Part shown: piece after piece, positions 1 to 10,852 of the stretch | Numbering within the stretch: the stretch's first letter is position 1 | Layout of the letters: every line of letters begins with the position of its first letter | Source of the DNA: Glandiceps talaboti | Taxonomy: Eukaryota; Hemichordata; Enteropneusta; Spengelidae | Reading direction: 5' to 3' | Assembly: GCF_964340395.1 (NCBI RefSeq) | Contig: NC_135557.1 | Coordinates: 21,056,225-21,118,224, forward strand | DNA: 62,000 nt | Notes under the pieces: generated by a model | Database searches by the model: none | Told to the model about the DNA's origin: nothing | Seen by the model: only the letters and a program-made list of their open reading frames with translations | Made by a program: the position numbers and the translations under genes

Positions 1-348
1 CACTTAACACCATTCATCTGTGATTTTTTTTTCACCATAATGCTCACAACTTTTCAAAAACCTGCACTGACATCACAAGCACTTTGCACTTTTATCATTG
101 AATTATAACATCACACTTCTTGACCTCACATTTATAAAACAAACTTCAAAAGTGGATAACTAAAATTGCACAAATCACCATAGCAACCCCATTCTCTACA
201 TTTTGCACATAATACATAACTCATTTTATTCATCTTAGAAACTCATTATCATATTTTTTCTACCTTTTTTTCTCTTCATAAAATCATTGTTTACATTCCA
301 CAGGGCAACAAACCGGTAAATACTCCCCATCTTCACATTATTCATAAA

Positions 349-388
<40 letters not shown>

Positions 389-455
389 GTAATTCATAAA
401 TTAATGCACCTACAATATTTCTCCCTTTATATATATTTGATATGCATGCATAGAT

Positions 456-497
<42 letters not shown>

Positions 498-1330
498 TTC
501 ACTATACCGTAAGTGTTATGCCTGTGCATGTATTCATAATGCATTTTCACTGTTCAGTCAGTCAGTGTGTTTCATAGTGGGAGGAGAATGTAGAAGTTAC
601 AACAGTGGAGTGATACACAAAAGATACATATTTGTATCAAAGCTAGGGAGTTAGAGTAGGAGCAATCTGATGAACATCTGATGTAGTGAACTTATCGCAA
701 TCCCTTTATTTGCCTCTCTTTCCTGTGTTCTTGTTTCTGTGAGTGAGCGCCTTGTGCCTACTTGTGACACAATACCACAGGAGTTCATATACAAATATCA
801 TACTTGCGTGTAGCCTACCAGAATATGTCTTACAATATAACACTCGATCAAAATTAAAACAAAGAGAACCACCAAACAATAACAATAACATGGTTGACTG
901 CACTCAAGCTCTTTTTCAAACAGAATATTCTGAGGTGCTGTACCCATGTGCTTCAGCGTATTATGCATATTCACTCGTTGAGTAAATCTACTCAGCGCTC
1001 CAGATTTGTATGATAACTCTTCTGGTACTGTGTCAGATCATAGACCCTCAACCAACGGGTCTATGGTCAGATGTAGGTACAAATGTACAAGGCGTTCACA
1101 CAACAAAAATGAACAAATGACAATACAAGTGGGAGGTAAATAAAGAAATCGTGTCAAGTTAACTATATCAGATTTTAATCAGATTGAGTTAGGAAAAGTG
1201 AATTGTCTGCATCATGATGCCTTACAACTGTTATGACATGTTTTGAATTAGTCTCTACATTTAGACCTTTGCATGTTACTATGACTACTTTTATATGATA
1301 ATTTACGCATGTATGGAGTTGAAATTATAG

Positions 1331-1460
<130 letters not shown>

Positions 1461-1748
1461 TATGTTGTCTTAAAATTACCACTACATAGCAACTACATAT
1501 AGATATATAGATCCAGTACAGCATGTTATATGTACAAGATATAAGGCATTTGGAATATTTGTATTCAATTAAGGGAAATAAAACAAAGCTTGAAATGTCA
1601 CAAATTTCTTATAAATACATTGAGAGTATGTTTTACAACCAAGCAAGAATGTTGTTTTGTGTTTGTGCAATTTATATCTTTCCTTTAAAAAGAAAGAGAA
1701 AAGTGAATTCAACTGCCTGACATATGGCAGTCAGTAGAGTTCTGTCAC

Positions 1749-1848
1749 ATGTCAGTTGGGGCTTCATTTGCATATGTCAGTTGGTGCTTCATTTGCATAT
1801 GTCAGTTGGTGCTTCATTTGCATATGTCAGTTGGTGTTTCATTTGCAT
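1749..1848. repeat. 25-bp tandem repeat, 4 copies, each with an octamer motif
   Basis: Four nearly identical 25-bp units begin ATGTCAGTTGG and end ATTTGCAT. ATTTGCAT is the exact reverse complement of ATGCAAAT, the classic POU/Oct octamer, so four octamers lie at 25-bp spacing. The repeat is seen directly; any regulatory role is inference. Confidence 0.9.
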
Positions 1849-2581
1849 AACTTGTGTCACTTCTTTTGTTCTTGTTTAGCCAATTTGAACAAGTGTTTAT
1901 ATGTAAAAAGGTCTTAGAAGTTCTTGAAAACTTTATGATTACCAACTGACTTCTTTTAGGAAAGATTTATGGTTCATAAATCAAAGCAATATTTCAAAGT
2001 TTTATCTTTATGTTGTTGTATAAGTATTATGTACACAGTACTGTTGTATATGAGTGTTGAGTCAGCTGCATTTTTTGTCAGCAAAGTCAACAACACAGAT
2101 AAAAATCCTTTCATGTTATCAATGATACAAAAGGGCATATCAGGAAGTGTCTATATACCTCAGTAGACTGTACATGTGGAGGGTCTGTGGTGAAAGTCAG
2201 CTGACTAACTTCAAGTTTTTAAGTCTGACACAAATGAATGGAGAACAGTACATATGTAAACTCATAGAAACCCTACTGTGGTTTCCTATGTACATATTAC
2301 GTGGTATGCATTCCTATACAATTAATTGCATGTATGATTTCTATACATTGATAGAGATTTTGTCATTGCTGCCTCTTTCACCAGGCATTGCTCAGATATA
2401 CAAAAAATGATGCAATGAGACATAGAATAGTATACTATATACTGAAGTGTAAGTGTTCTGGTTGATAACTAAGTGAGGGTTACAGCCATATCTATAAACT
2501 GATATGTGAATGCCTTGAGATAAATAATTCCTGACATAAACTCCTTCTGCAGCTAAAGTTTCCTTTTATTTTTTCCTGCAG

Positions 2582-2797
2582 GGAGGCGAGTTCCAAGGAG
2601 TACGGAAAGCAGATATTCGTGAACGTCATCGGTTGATACAACTTGTTCAACTTCAAGCTCAAGAAATTGATGCTCTAAAAGAAGAAATTGGTTTACTTTC
2701 ACGTAAAGGTGGCCATATTTTACCGCCGACACAACCGCCATTGCCTCACACGGCAACAGGCAGTTTAGGCCGACCTGTTACGGGTAGCAACCCATAA
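2582..2797 (+). CDS. Last exon of a coiled-coil protein gene (partial)
   Basis: A splice acceptor ending at 2581 opens a 71-codon frame that stops with TAA at 2795-2797. The peptide begins GGEFQGVRKADIRERHRLIQ, continues as a short heptad-like helix (LVQLQAQEIDALKEEIGLLSRK) and ends in a Pro/Thr/Gly-rich tail after GGHILPP. Codon use is ordinary and the splice signal is good, unlike the chance ORFs nearby. The rest of the gene must lie left of the window on the plus strand. A helix followed by a GGH-x-PP tail recalls C-termini of ciliary coiled-coil or WD-repeat proteins such as CFAP44, but this is an uncertain impression and no symbol is given. AATAAA-like polyadenylation signals occur downstream (for example near 3140 and 3250). 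Confidence 0.6.
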   Translation, partial: GGEFQGVRKADIRERHRLIQLVQLQAQEIDALKEEIGLLSRKGGHILPPTQPPLPHTATGSLGRPVTGSNP

Positions 2798-5234
2798 AAA
2801 TTTACTTGAAGTTTTACCTTTTTATTACTCCATTAGCACTAATTAAGTCTCTCTTACTAATGAAAGCTGAATATGTATATAATATATATATATATATGTA
2901 TGATGAAAACCCTCTGCATCTTTGTGGTGACTGCTGAAAATAATTGTGTTTATATATTTGATAATTAGAACAAATCAAAGCTGGTCAAATTCATACAGGC
3001 ATTAACATCACATGACATGACAGCTATATCCTGATTGACCTCTGAACTTTGACCTTCATGGTCTTACTCCGTCCCCGCAAAACATTTCAATATTTACAAA
3101 GTGATTTTTTTCATGTCTAATGTCGTCATTAAGTAACCAATAAATTTATAATTTAATTGGTTCATGAAAAATGTTATCCTATATGTCACCCGCACACAAA
3201 ATTTGGAAAATAGTGTTAAATTGGAATGTAATGACAGCATTGTTTTACAAAATAAAACTAGTTTGAATATTTACTGTGATATTGTATATTGTAAACATCT
3301 GTTTGTTAATAAACTATATCCTATTGCTCTGTTAAATAAAAAGTGTTTGACTCAAATTTGAAGTGAGGGAGTCTGGTTTGAACCATATAGCGCGTTTGAC
3401 GTTTGCTCTATTGAATAACAAGTGTGTGTGACTAAAATTTGAAGTGAGAGAGTGTAGTGAGAACTATGGGTAGGTATATACATGTACATGTTAAACATTG
3501 CCAAGTATAATTTACCAATGGGATGGATAGGGGGTGGGGAGGTTAATATATTTTTCATGCACTTTTTTTTTTCTGTAGAAACTTATATCTTGTCATGTTA
3601 CTATCTCAAGAAGCTCTCAACACCCAGAGACATTTCTTGGTGTCACTTTCTTGAAAAGCTCACTACACCAAGAGGTTTGTCGTGGTGTTCCTATTTCAAG
3701 AAACCCTCTATACCAAGAGACTTGTCTTGGTGTTACTATCTCATTAAGTTCTCTATACCCATAGGCTTGAATTGTCTTATTGTTACTATCTAAAGAAACC
3801 CTCTCAACACCAAGAGACTTGTCTTGGTGTTACTATCTCAAGGAGCTCGACACCCAAAGACTTGTCTTGGTGTTACGATCTCAAGAAGCTCTCTACACAC
3901 AGACATCAGACTTGTTTTAGTGTTACACTGTTACTATCTCAAGAAGCTGTCCAAGGCAGATGGACTTCGAAGTACAGAACTGTATTTTGAATTTGAAATT
4001 ATCACCCTCAGCCTTGATAAATCTAAGAGGATCTCATGTTGAATAAGTTGTTTGCAATTTTAATGTTGCTAATTTACTACTTAAGTCACTTGTGGCCACA
4101 ATTCTGCTTGTACTATAGTCCCTCGTGGTTGTTGTATTCATAGTTACTATATTTATAACTCAAGAATGTTTGCTGCCAAATATACCAGCGTAAACAATAC
4201 CATTTGTTGGACTAGATTAGACAAAATTTTCATCAGTGTCTAGTGTTACTAGTACAGTCACGTGAGGAATAGCAATAGGTGATAGTGTTACGAGTCACAC
4301 AATTGTGTCAAGTAATTATTCTATATTCTACAATTGACACTAAGACACAAGTGATAAGGTCACATTGATTAATGAGACAGAGCCCGGGTCAAGTAATGTT
4401 ATTCTATCCTAATGAGTAGAGGTCACATGTCATCATAGAGTGATAAATTGTGTCCCAATTGAATCAACAGCTGTTTAGCTAAGGTTCAATAAACTGTCTA
4501 TTGCTGAGCTGAATTAATTATATTGATAGACATTTACTAAATAAGGATAAGAGAGTAACTTTTGTTGTAAACAACTTGTTTGTTAACCATATTTGTATTA
4601 CGGAATAAACAATGTTTTAAATAAAATGTTGATGACGTATGCGATTTAAGAGCAATGGAATGTGTCTCAAGAAATACTTGTCAGTTGGCGATAAGAGTTA
4701 GAGGCTGGACCAGTGGGTTTTAGAGGTGTTGTGAGCACAAGTCTAGCTGAAGTACAAACACTCGAAAGAACTTTGATATTTGGCTGTAATCGATTGTTGA
4801 GCTCAGTTGAATCGTTCCCCATGCTGCAAATCGTATGAGTCATTCAACCCAAAAGTAATATTTGAGTCCTTGTGAGTCTCTTTACAGAATACTGTCTTAA
4901 GAAACCGGTACCTCTGAGACGGCTGACCGAGCGGGTTTGAGTTTACCACTGGATATAGGCCAATATCTTGCAGCTGCTTAATTCAGCGTCGTAACAAAAG
5001 CGTAACTTCAATGCAAACTGTTGGTTACTTGTTAACCTCTGTAGCCTGACATTAACTTGTTTCTTTGTAGCTATCGATCTGTTGGTTGGTTGCTAGGTTG
5101 TGAATGTGCACTGGCCTGTTTGAGCGAAAACTGTTATCAGTGGAATTGCAGACGACTATCCTACCATGGTTCGGATCGTGTATGGTCATCATCTAGCCTG
5201 AAAAACTTTCACTTGATGCAGGAGTTGATGTTTT
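2798..5234. other. 3' UTR and intergenic DNA with a hairpin-bearing minisatellite
   Basis: No gene is recognisable. The left part is probably the 3' UTR of the gene ending at 2797. The main structure is a degenerate minisatellite at about 3590-3960. The block 3300-3590 is related to 13270-13460, so both are copies of an unclassified interspersed repeat. Confidence 0.6.
3590..3960. repeat. Degenerate ~45-bp minisatellite with internal hairpins
   Basis: About eight imperfect copies of a unit read roughly ACTATCTCAAGAAGCTCTC, then CACCAAGAGACTTGTCTTGGTG. The second half is an inverted repeat: CACCAAGA and TCTTGGTG pair as an 8-bp stem around a 6-base loop (clearest at 3808-3829). Frames through it give repetitive LSWC-type peptides and are not genes. 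Confidence 0.85.
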
Positions 5235-5244
5235 AAGGCCTAAA

Positions 5245-5590
5245 AAATAATGTCTTTGGTTCCGGTTACCCGACCCCACCTAGTTTTCACTGCCGACCCA
5301 ATCCTTTTTTTTACGTATTCGTGAAAAAAAATCGCAAAAATTGTGAAGACTCACGAGAAATAGTGATGCAGAAACTGACATCAACTTTAAAAAGACGATA
5401 TAAAACTGTTCTTCCCATCTGTAATGGCTGTACATCTGATGGCAAGAAATCAATAATACATTGACCATTTGGAAAACAATGGAAAACCTGAACTAGACAC
5501 TGACCATAGAAACAAACATAATGAAATAAAATAACAAATCTACCTACCCAACCTATTCTAAAGTTAAGCGTAATCGGAACTGTGTTTTTA
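5245..5590 (-). mobile_element. Short TIR element, family A (copy 1)
   Basis: A block of about 340 bp is homologous, in reverse orientation, to 26695-27018. The ends are imperfect inverted repeats: GGTTCCGGTTACCC at one end and a form of GGTTCCGATTACGC at the other. It has no coding capacity, so it looks like a non-autonomous DNA transposon (MITE). It lies about 310 bp upstream of the start codon of the first TRIM gene. Confidence 0.7.
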
Positions 5591-5899
5591 TTATGCCCAA
5601 TCCCGATTATAAAGACCATTTTGTGCGCCATTGTGTTTGCTTTTATCAGTGGCCGAAAGTGAAAGTAGTTTGATTTTAGTATAAGAATTCTTTTTATAGA
5701 CACCGGATATTGATTGAAATGAGTGTAACAAGACTGCCTATCACATGATGGTTACTAGTACGTGGCACATTGCCAATAATGTGTCAAAGGTGCAAAGAAC
5801 AAATGATAAATTCCGGGTCAGGTCAACAAATGAACTAATGTCAAACAAGCTTTTGCATTAGTCACATAGCTACATAGCCAAAAACAACTGTTATCCATC

Positions 5900-8800
5900 A
5901 TGGCCGCTGCTGATCAAAAACCTAGCGAGACTGAGACACTCACTGCGTTTATACAGAAGATTGGAACAGATTACCTATCTTGTCCAATATGCCTGGAACT
6001 GTTTGACACACCTAGAATGCTACAATGTGATCATACATTTTGTCAAAGTTGCCTGAAAGAGTACTTGGATAAGAAAGGAAGCTTGGTCTGCCCAACTTGT
6101 GATACACAAACCCCACTTCCCAACAATGACTTAGCAGATTTGAAAATCAACTTCTTCATCAATTCTCTAGTGGATGGTATAGTAAAGGAGGGACAGAAGG
6201 TAAGCGATGGTCGCAAAAGTAATGATGATTGTGTGTTATGTGAGAAGATCAAGGCTACTGATATTTGCATTGAATGCCAACAGAAATACTGTGAAAACTG
6301 CGCTCTGACACATAACAAAATCAAGGAGACGAGGTCACATCGAGTGTTAGGTTTAGAAGAATACAAAACAGCCTTGTCAGTCCATCCACGCAGTGTACAA
6401 CCTATGACCTATTGCAGCGAACATCCAAAGTCAGAGATTGAATTTTATTGTCGCTCTTGTCAACAAGCTATATGCTCCAAATGCAGTGTAATTCACCATC
6501 GTGGTGGAGACCATGTAGTTTGTGATGTCAAAGACGTTATCAAAGAGTACAACGAACAGTTAGAGGATACACTTGACAAATTGACAAAGAAAGCAAATGA
6601 AGCAAATGAAAAGATAAAAACCACAGAAAGATATCGCCATATGGTAAAGGATAAAACACAGCAAGCACTTGGGAATCTCAAAAGGGCGGCAATGGAAGCA
6701 CGGGAACATGCAAGTCATGAAGGCCAGAGATTAATGGATAGTCTAAGTCAAAACATTAACATGAGGATTAAAGAAATAGAAGCTACTGAGGCGAGGTATG
6801 AAGACAACATATGCAGTGAAAGTAACAGAATAGTGAAACAACTAGATGCTGATTTAGACCAGTTACAAATGGTACATGGTCAAGCAACTAATATGTCTGG
6901 ATACTTGGGGTCAGCAATACGTTTCAGAAATTCAGTCCAACTTTTGTCTAAAAAACAAGAGATCGAACGATACATTGACACCATGCTTGTCAGTAGTGCA
7001 GATACTGCACCTGACATAGACAGTTTGATGACGTGTGATGAACCCTATGTATTTAGTGGAAAGGAAGATTACCAATTCAGTAGACAGGTAAACACATGTA
7101 GTATAGGAGTTGAAACTATACCACCCATCACTTGTAATGCAGTAACACAGTGTGTCTTATCTGCTGCTCATGATGCACAAACCCAAACTCAGAGGTCGTC
7201 CACCACCTCTTCAAGACATCAATGGACCGTTATAATAAGTGCAACTGTCGTCCTTGGCATAGCAGTGATCTTATACTCTCTATTTGGACGTACATGGTAT
7301 GTAATTAATGCCACAGAAGTCAATGTAAAATGGTCAGGTGAAGCACTCCCCTTCGGTGACTCTGTTAACCTTACTATCCATACAGTCGATGACCATGACT
7401 ACATTCAGATACCTTGTCAGGATATTTCAGCTATAGTTCAGCAACCAGATTCACAATTGGAATTTCTCATAGCCTCCGATAACAACGATGGAACATGTTA
7501 TATAACACTACATGGACGAATAGCAGGGGAATATCATGTCCATGTTATGTTTCGAGGCAGTAAACTTCAACAATCTCCTATTGTGGTTGAAGTTATTCCA
7601 GATAATAACAATATCATTCAATTTGACAGTTCAAAATCGTCGCTGAAATATATCAAAAACATTCCAGAGAACCTAGATAGGGCTAATGCTGTCCAAATTA
7701 AAGTCGCGAACCTGGTGCAAACTGACAAACATCTCTCAGGGTGTGATGCAGTCAAAGCAACTATTCGACAACCCGACCAAGTAACAGGTGTACTTACAGC
7801 CACTGATAGTATTGATGGGACATGTGATGTAACTATCCATGGACAAATGGTTGGTAAATATCACATCAACATTATGTATGGGGAGAATAATATCATAGGA
7901 TCACCATTTGATGTTAATGTTTATGCAGGAAGCAATCACAACAAATGGAAAAGCGGTATATCAGCCATGAGAGTCAACACCATCATTCCATTTGAAGTTG
8001 AAAGGGGAGAGTCTGTTCAGCTTAATATAGTAGTGGAGGAGACGATAGACTATGGACCTATACCCTGTGATGCCGTGACAGCTACAGTCATCCAGCCAAA
8101 CAAAGTCATAGGTCTACTGACTGCCACTGATAACAGAGATGGAACATGTAATATCACTATACATGGGCAGATGATCGGAGATTATCAAATTAATGTGTAT
8201 TATTTGAATCAGGAAATTACAAGACCATCTTTGAAACTGGGTGTTGGAAATTCCTCGGAAATAAACGTTGAACATGGAGACATTATAATTCTGGATGTAC
8301 CTACCATTGTTAATCAGGGAGAAGTTGTTCACATAGTAATAACAGTAAAAACTACTGAAGAAGAACGAGTGCCTATACCTTGCTACGCAATTAATGGGAA
8401 ATTGAGTTTTCCGAACCAAACTGTCATTCTACAGAAGATAGCACAGAACGATGACGGGACATGTAACATTACAATGTATGCTGACAAGGTAGGAACTTAT
8501 CAATTTGATGTAACCATGGCAAACCAACACATCCAGGGATCACCATTTCAGATTGAAAGTATTCAGAAAGAAGAGTTTAAAGGAACTAAACCATGGAAAG
8601 CAAATGCCTATACTTTCATTTATTGGATAGACATTATTCTATTACATGTAGTAGTTGTTGTCAAGTCAATGGAGGTTGCCATGGTGCCATGTCTAGTTGC
8701 ACACATATTGGTATGCATGACTGGTCATATCTCTTTCTTTCTATGGAATTGTCATTTCATTTTCAGTATGAAAATAATATTTTCGTGTTCATGTCTTGTG

Positions 8801-9328
8801 TATACTTCTGCAGTTGCAGTAACTATGAATTTAATTATTGATAAAGATACTTTGGAAAAGCATAAATCTACAACGGACAAACTTGTCGTTGCTGCTTTGG
8901 TTTCTCATGCACCATACATATTAGTATGTTTTGCTGAACATCTGTATAATCTAGTATTTGATTTCAGAACTGTAATCAGTGATAATAATGTGGCGATTTT
9001 TGTTAATCTTTCATGTGCAATTCTCGTGCTCAGTCTTCTACTAGTTGCGGATGAGAAACCTGATACTGAAACCCTGATTTTTGCACCCCTCTTTTCTGTG
9101 ACTGTATTGTATGCAGCAGAATGTTTTGTGAGAGATTTTATAATTCTTGTACTTTATCATTATAGCTTTCAATTTCTCGAGATGATGATACTTTCTGTGA
9201 CTCTTATCTTTTTTCTAATCAGGGTTATTCTTGAAGGAAAATTGAAAACAAAAGATTCCAAAGTTTTCAAAAATGTCGTAATTGGCACAACATTCCTTCA
9301 TGCATGGTTATGGCTATTATTCATTTAA
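5900..9328 (+). CDS. Membrane TRIM protein: RING, B-boxes, coiled coil, TM, 4 filamin-like repeats, 8-TM C-terminus
   Basis: An intronless 1142-codon gene for a probable membrane-anchored E3 ubiquitin ligase. The RING finger is complete C3HC4 (C28, C31, C43, H45, C48, C51, C64, C67). Two B-boxes follow (C111-H147 region; C172, H175, C184, C187, C192, C195 and His ligands near 200-205), then a coiled coil at about 210-330. A membrane helix at about 442-462 separates this tripartite part from four filamin/Ig-like repeats (about 468-566, 576-674, 686-782, 796-887). Each repeat has a Cys pair exactly 27 residues apart (506/533, 615/642, 723/750, 828/855) and a form of the filamin signatures DGTC...G.Y and GSPF. 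Residues 903-1142 hold about eight hydrophobic helices. The start has good context (ATCATGGCC) and fits the RING at residue 28. The domain order up to the first repeat is that of TRIM45/TRIM2-type proteins, but the membrane segments and repeat number are not. Ligand and substrate are unknown. Confidence 0.9.
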   Translation: MAAADQKPSETETLTAFIQKIGTDYLSCPICLELFDTPRMLQCDHTFCQSCLKEYLDKKGSLVCPTCDTQTPLPNNDLADLKINFFINSLVDGIVKEGQKVSDGRKSNDDCVLCEKIKATDICIECQQKYCENCALTHNKIKETRSHRVLGLEEYKTALSVHPRSVQPMTYCSEHPKSEIEFYCRSCQQAICSKCSVIHHRGGDHVVCDVKDVIKEYNEQLEDTLDKLTKKANEANEKIKTTERYRHMVKDKTQQALGNLKRAAMEAREHASHEGQRLMDSLSQNINMRIKEIEATEARYEDNICSESNRIVKQLDADLDQLQMVHGQATNMSGYLGSAIRFRNSVQLLSKKQEIERYIDTMLVSSADTAPDIDSLMTCDEPYVFSGKEDYQFSRQVNTCSIGVETIPPITCNAVTQCVLSAAHDAQTQTQRSSTTSSRHQWTVIISATVVLGIAVILYSLFGRTWYVINATEVNVKWSGEALPFGDSVNLTIHTVDDHDYIQIPCQDISAIVQQPDSQLEFLIASDNNDGTCYITLHGRIAGEYHVHVMFRGSKLQQSPIVVEVIPDNNNIIQFDSSKSSLKYIKNIPENLDRANAVQIKVANLVQTDKHLSGCDAVKATIRQPDQVTGVLTATDSIDGTCDVTIHGQMVGKYHINIMYGENNIIGSPFDVNVYAGSNHNKWKSGISAMRVNTIIPFEVERGESVQLNIVVEETIDYGPIPCDAVTATVIQPNKVIGLLTATDNRDGTCNITIHGQMIGDYQINVYYLNQEITRPSLKLGVGNSSEINVEHGDIIILDVPTIVNQGEVVHIVITVKTTEEERVPIPCYAINGKLSFPNQTVILQKIAQNDDGTCNITMYADKVGTYQFDVTMANQHIQGSPFQIESIQKEEFKGTKPWKANAYTFIYWIDIILLHVVVVVKSMEVAMVPCLVAHILVCMTGHISFFLWNCHFIFSMKIIFSCSCLVYTSAVAVTMNLIIDKDTLEKHKSTTDKLVVAALVSHAPYILVCFAEHLYNLVFDFRTVISDNNVAIFVNLSCAILVLSLLLVADEKPDTETLIFAPLFSVTVLYAAECFVRDFIILVLYHYSFQFLEMMILSVTLIFFLIRVILEGKLKTKDSKVFKNVVIGTTFLHAWLWLLFI

Positions 9329-10574
9329 TTGCAGCACGTCTTTGAATACCGTGAGTGTTAAAACTTAGCAATTAAACGCTCACAAGTTTACCGGATGAAC
9401 ATCTCCACTATTTTCGGCTTTAACCATTCTAATGACATTACGTTATAGCCACATCATTTCGAGTCACATCTATGTAGATATGACGGTCATTCACAAATTA
9501 TTTAATCTTCACTCTGATTTATTTCGACACAAACAGTATTTCTGCTAAATACCCAAAATAAAAATAAATACTCAGCTAAAATAATTATGTCACAAACACC
9601 AATCACCTGGAATTTGTCGTTCGTTGTATTTATTTATAAAAATGTCAACATCCCGGACGAAATTGTTTGCAATTCAATTAATACATTCCAGTGTCTTACT
9701 TTCCTGTAAATTAATCCCAATAGGTAAATTTATTGATACATTGTGGATAACCTGATTTTTCAATTGGTCAATTTGCACACTGTATTGTACATGCATGTGT
9801 TATTATTCGAATTGGAATGTTATAGATACGAACTAGTACCTTAGTCGACCTCTTATTTGAAATGGGGTCAATTGTTTATTTGTATACGTGTGTGGTAAAC
9901 TAATCACTACAGTTTAGTGCCATTATATTGCTTTCGTTCTTTTTTTTTAATGTTGTATTGGGTTGCCAATATAAATTGTCTAAAGTATACATGTTCATTG
10001 GATTTCCAAGTTTGAAAAGTATACATCAAATATTAAGTTTCCATGGCAACATTGTTGGAAATGCATGACTAGCCACAACAACGTGAAGTTATCTATATCG
10101 CATTAAGCAAAGATATCAGGTCAGAATCTGAAGATCTCCGTACCCCATGTCTAGCTTAATGTGGTGTTGAGATGAACAGTTTCAAAATCAAACCACCCAG
10201 TCATTAACATTACGTCTTTGATAATAATAGCAGAATTCTACAATATAATGAATTAATCTTTATTGTGAACAGTTACACAATGTTCAAATATGGTATATTT
10301 CTTATATTAGGACACTACTGCCTATACACTGTTTAAGTTGGTGGAGGGGGGGGGGGGGGTTACTAATTTCCATGAACAACTTTTGAATCATGATTTCTCG
10401 TCGAGCTAGACGTGGAATAAACAGATCTTCAGATTCAATCATAATGGATAGCCGCTAGACTATCTCCACCACTGTCAAAGAAAATACTCATTACTGTCCA
10501 GTACTTTATCAGGGGTGCTTCATGAGGATTGCATACGTATAAAGACAGTGTAAACATGTATATGATCAGATTAA

Positions 10575-10746
10575 CAGGCTGAATTTAGACAGTTTTTACT
10601 TTGGTGATTAATACAAAATACTTTACATAAAACCATGGCTAAACTAATCAAGTATAGTATTTACAACGATTCATGTAGCCATGATGTGTCACTTTTTACC
10701 AACCATCCAACTCATGCATTGTAATGACAGGGATTTCCTCAGATTA
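10575..10746 (+). mobile_element. TTAA-flanked element, family B, 5' fragment
   Basis: These 172 bp match the left half of the full element at 47766-48129 very closely. The fragment follows a TTAA (10571-10574) but begins at CAGGCTGAATTTAG, so the outermost GGGGCA is missing. It ends where an AT microsatellite begins, which suggests truncation followed by microsatellite growth. Confidence 0.8.
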
Positions 10747-10753
10747 AATGAAG

Positions 10754-10754
<1 letters not shown>

Positions 10755-10839
<85 letters not shown>

Positions 10840-10852
10840 TATATATATATAA
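10755..10852. repeat. AT dinucleotide microsatellite
   Basis: About 95 bp of AT repeat with one ATAG interruption. Frames through it on both strands are not genes. Confidence 0.95.

Noticed and set aside
8593-8841. 82-codon frame overlapping the TRIM membrane module
   Set aside because: It is a shadow of the 1142-codon gene in another frame.
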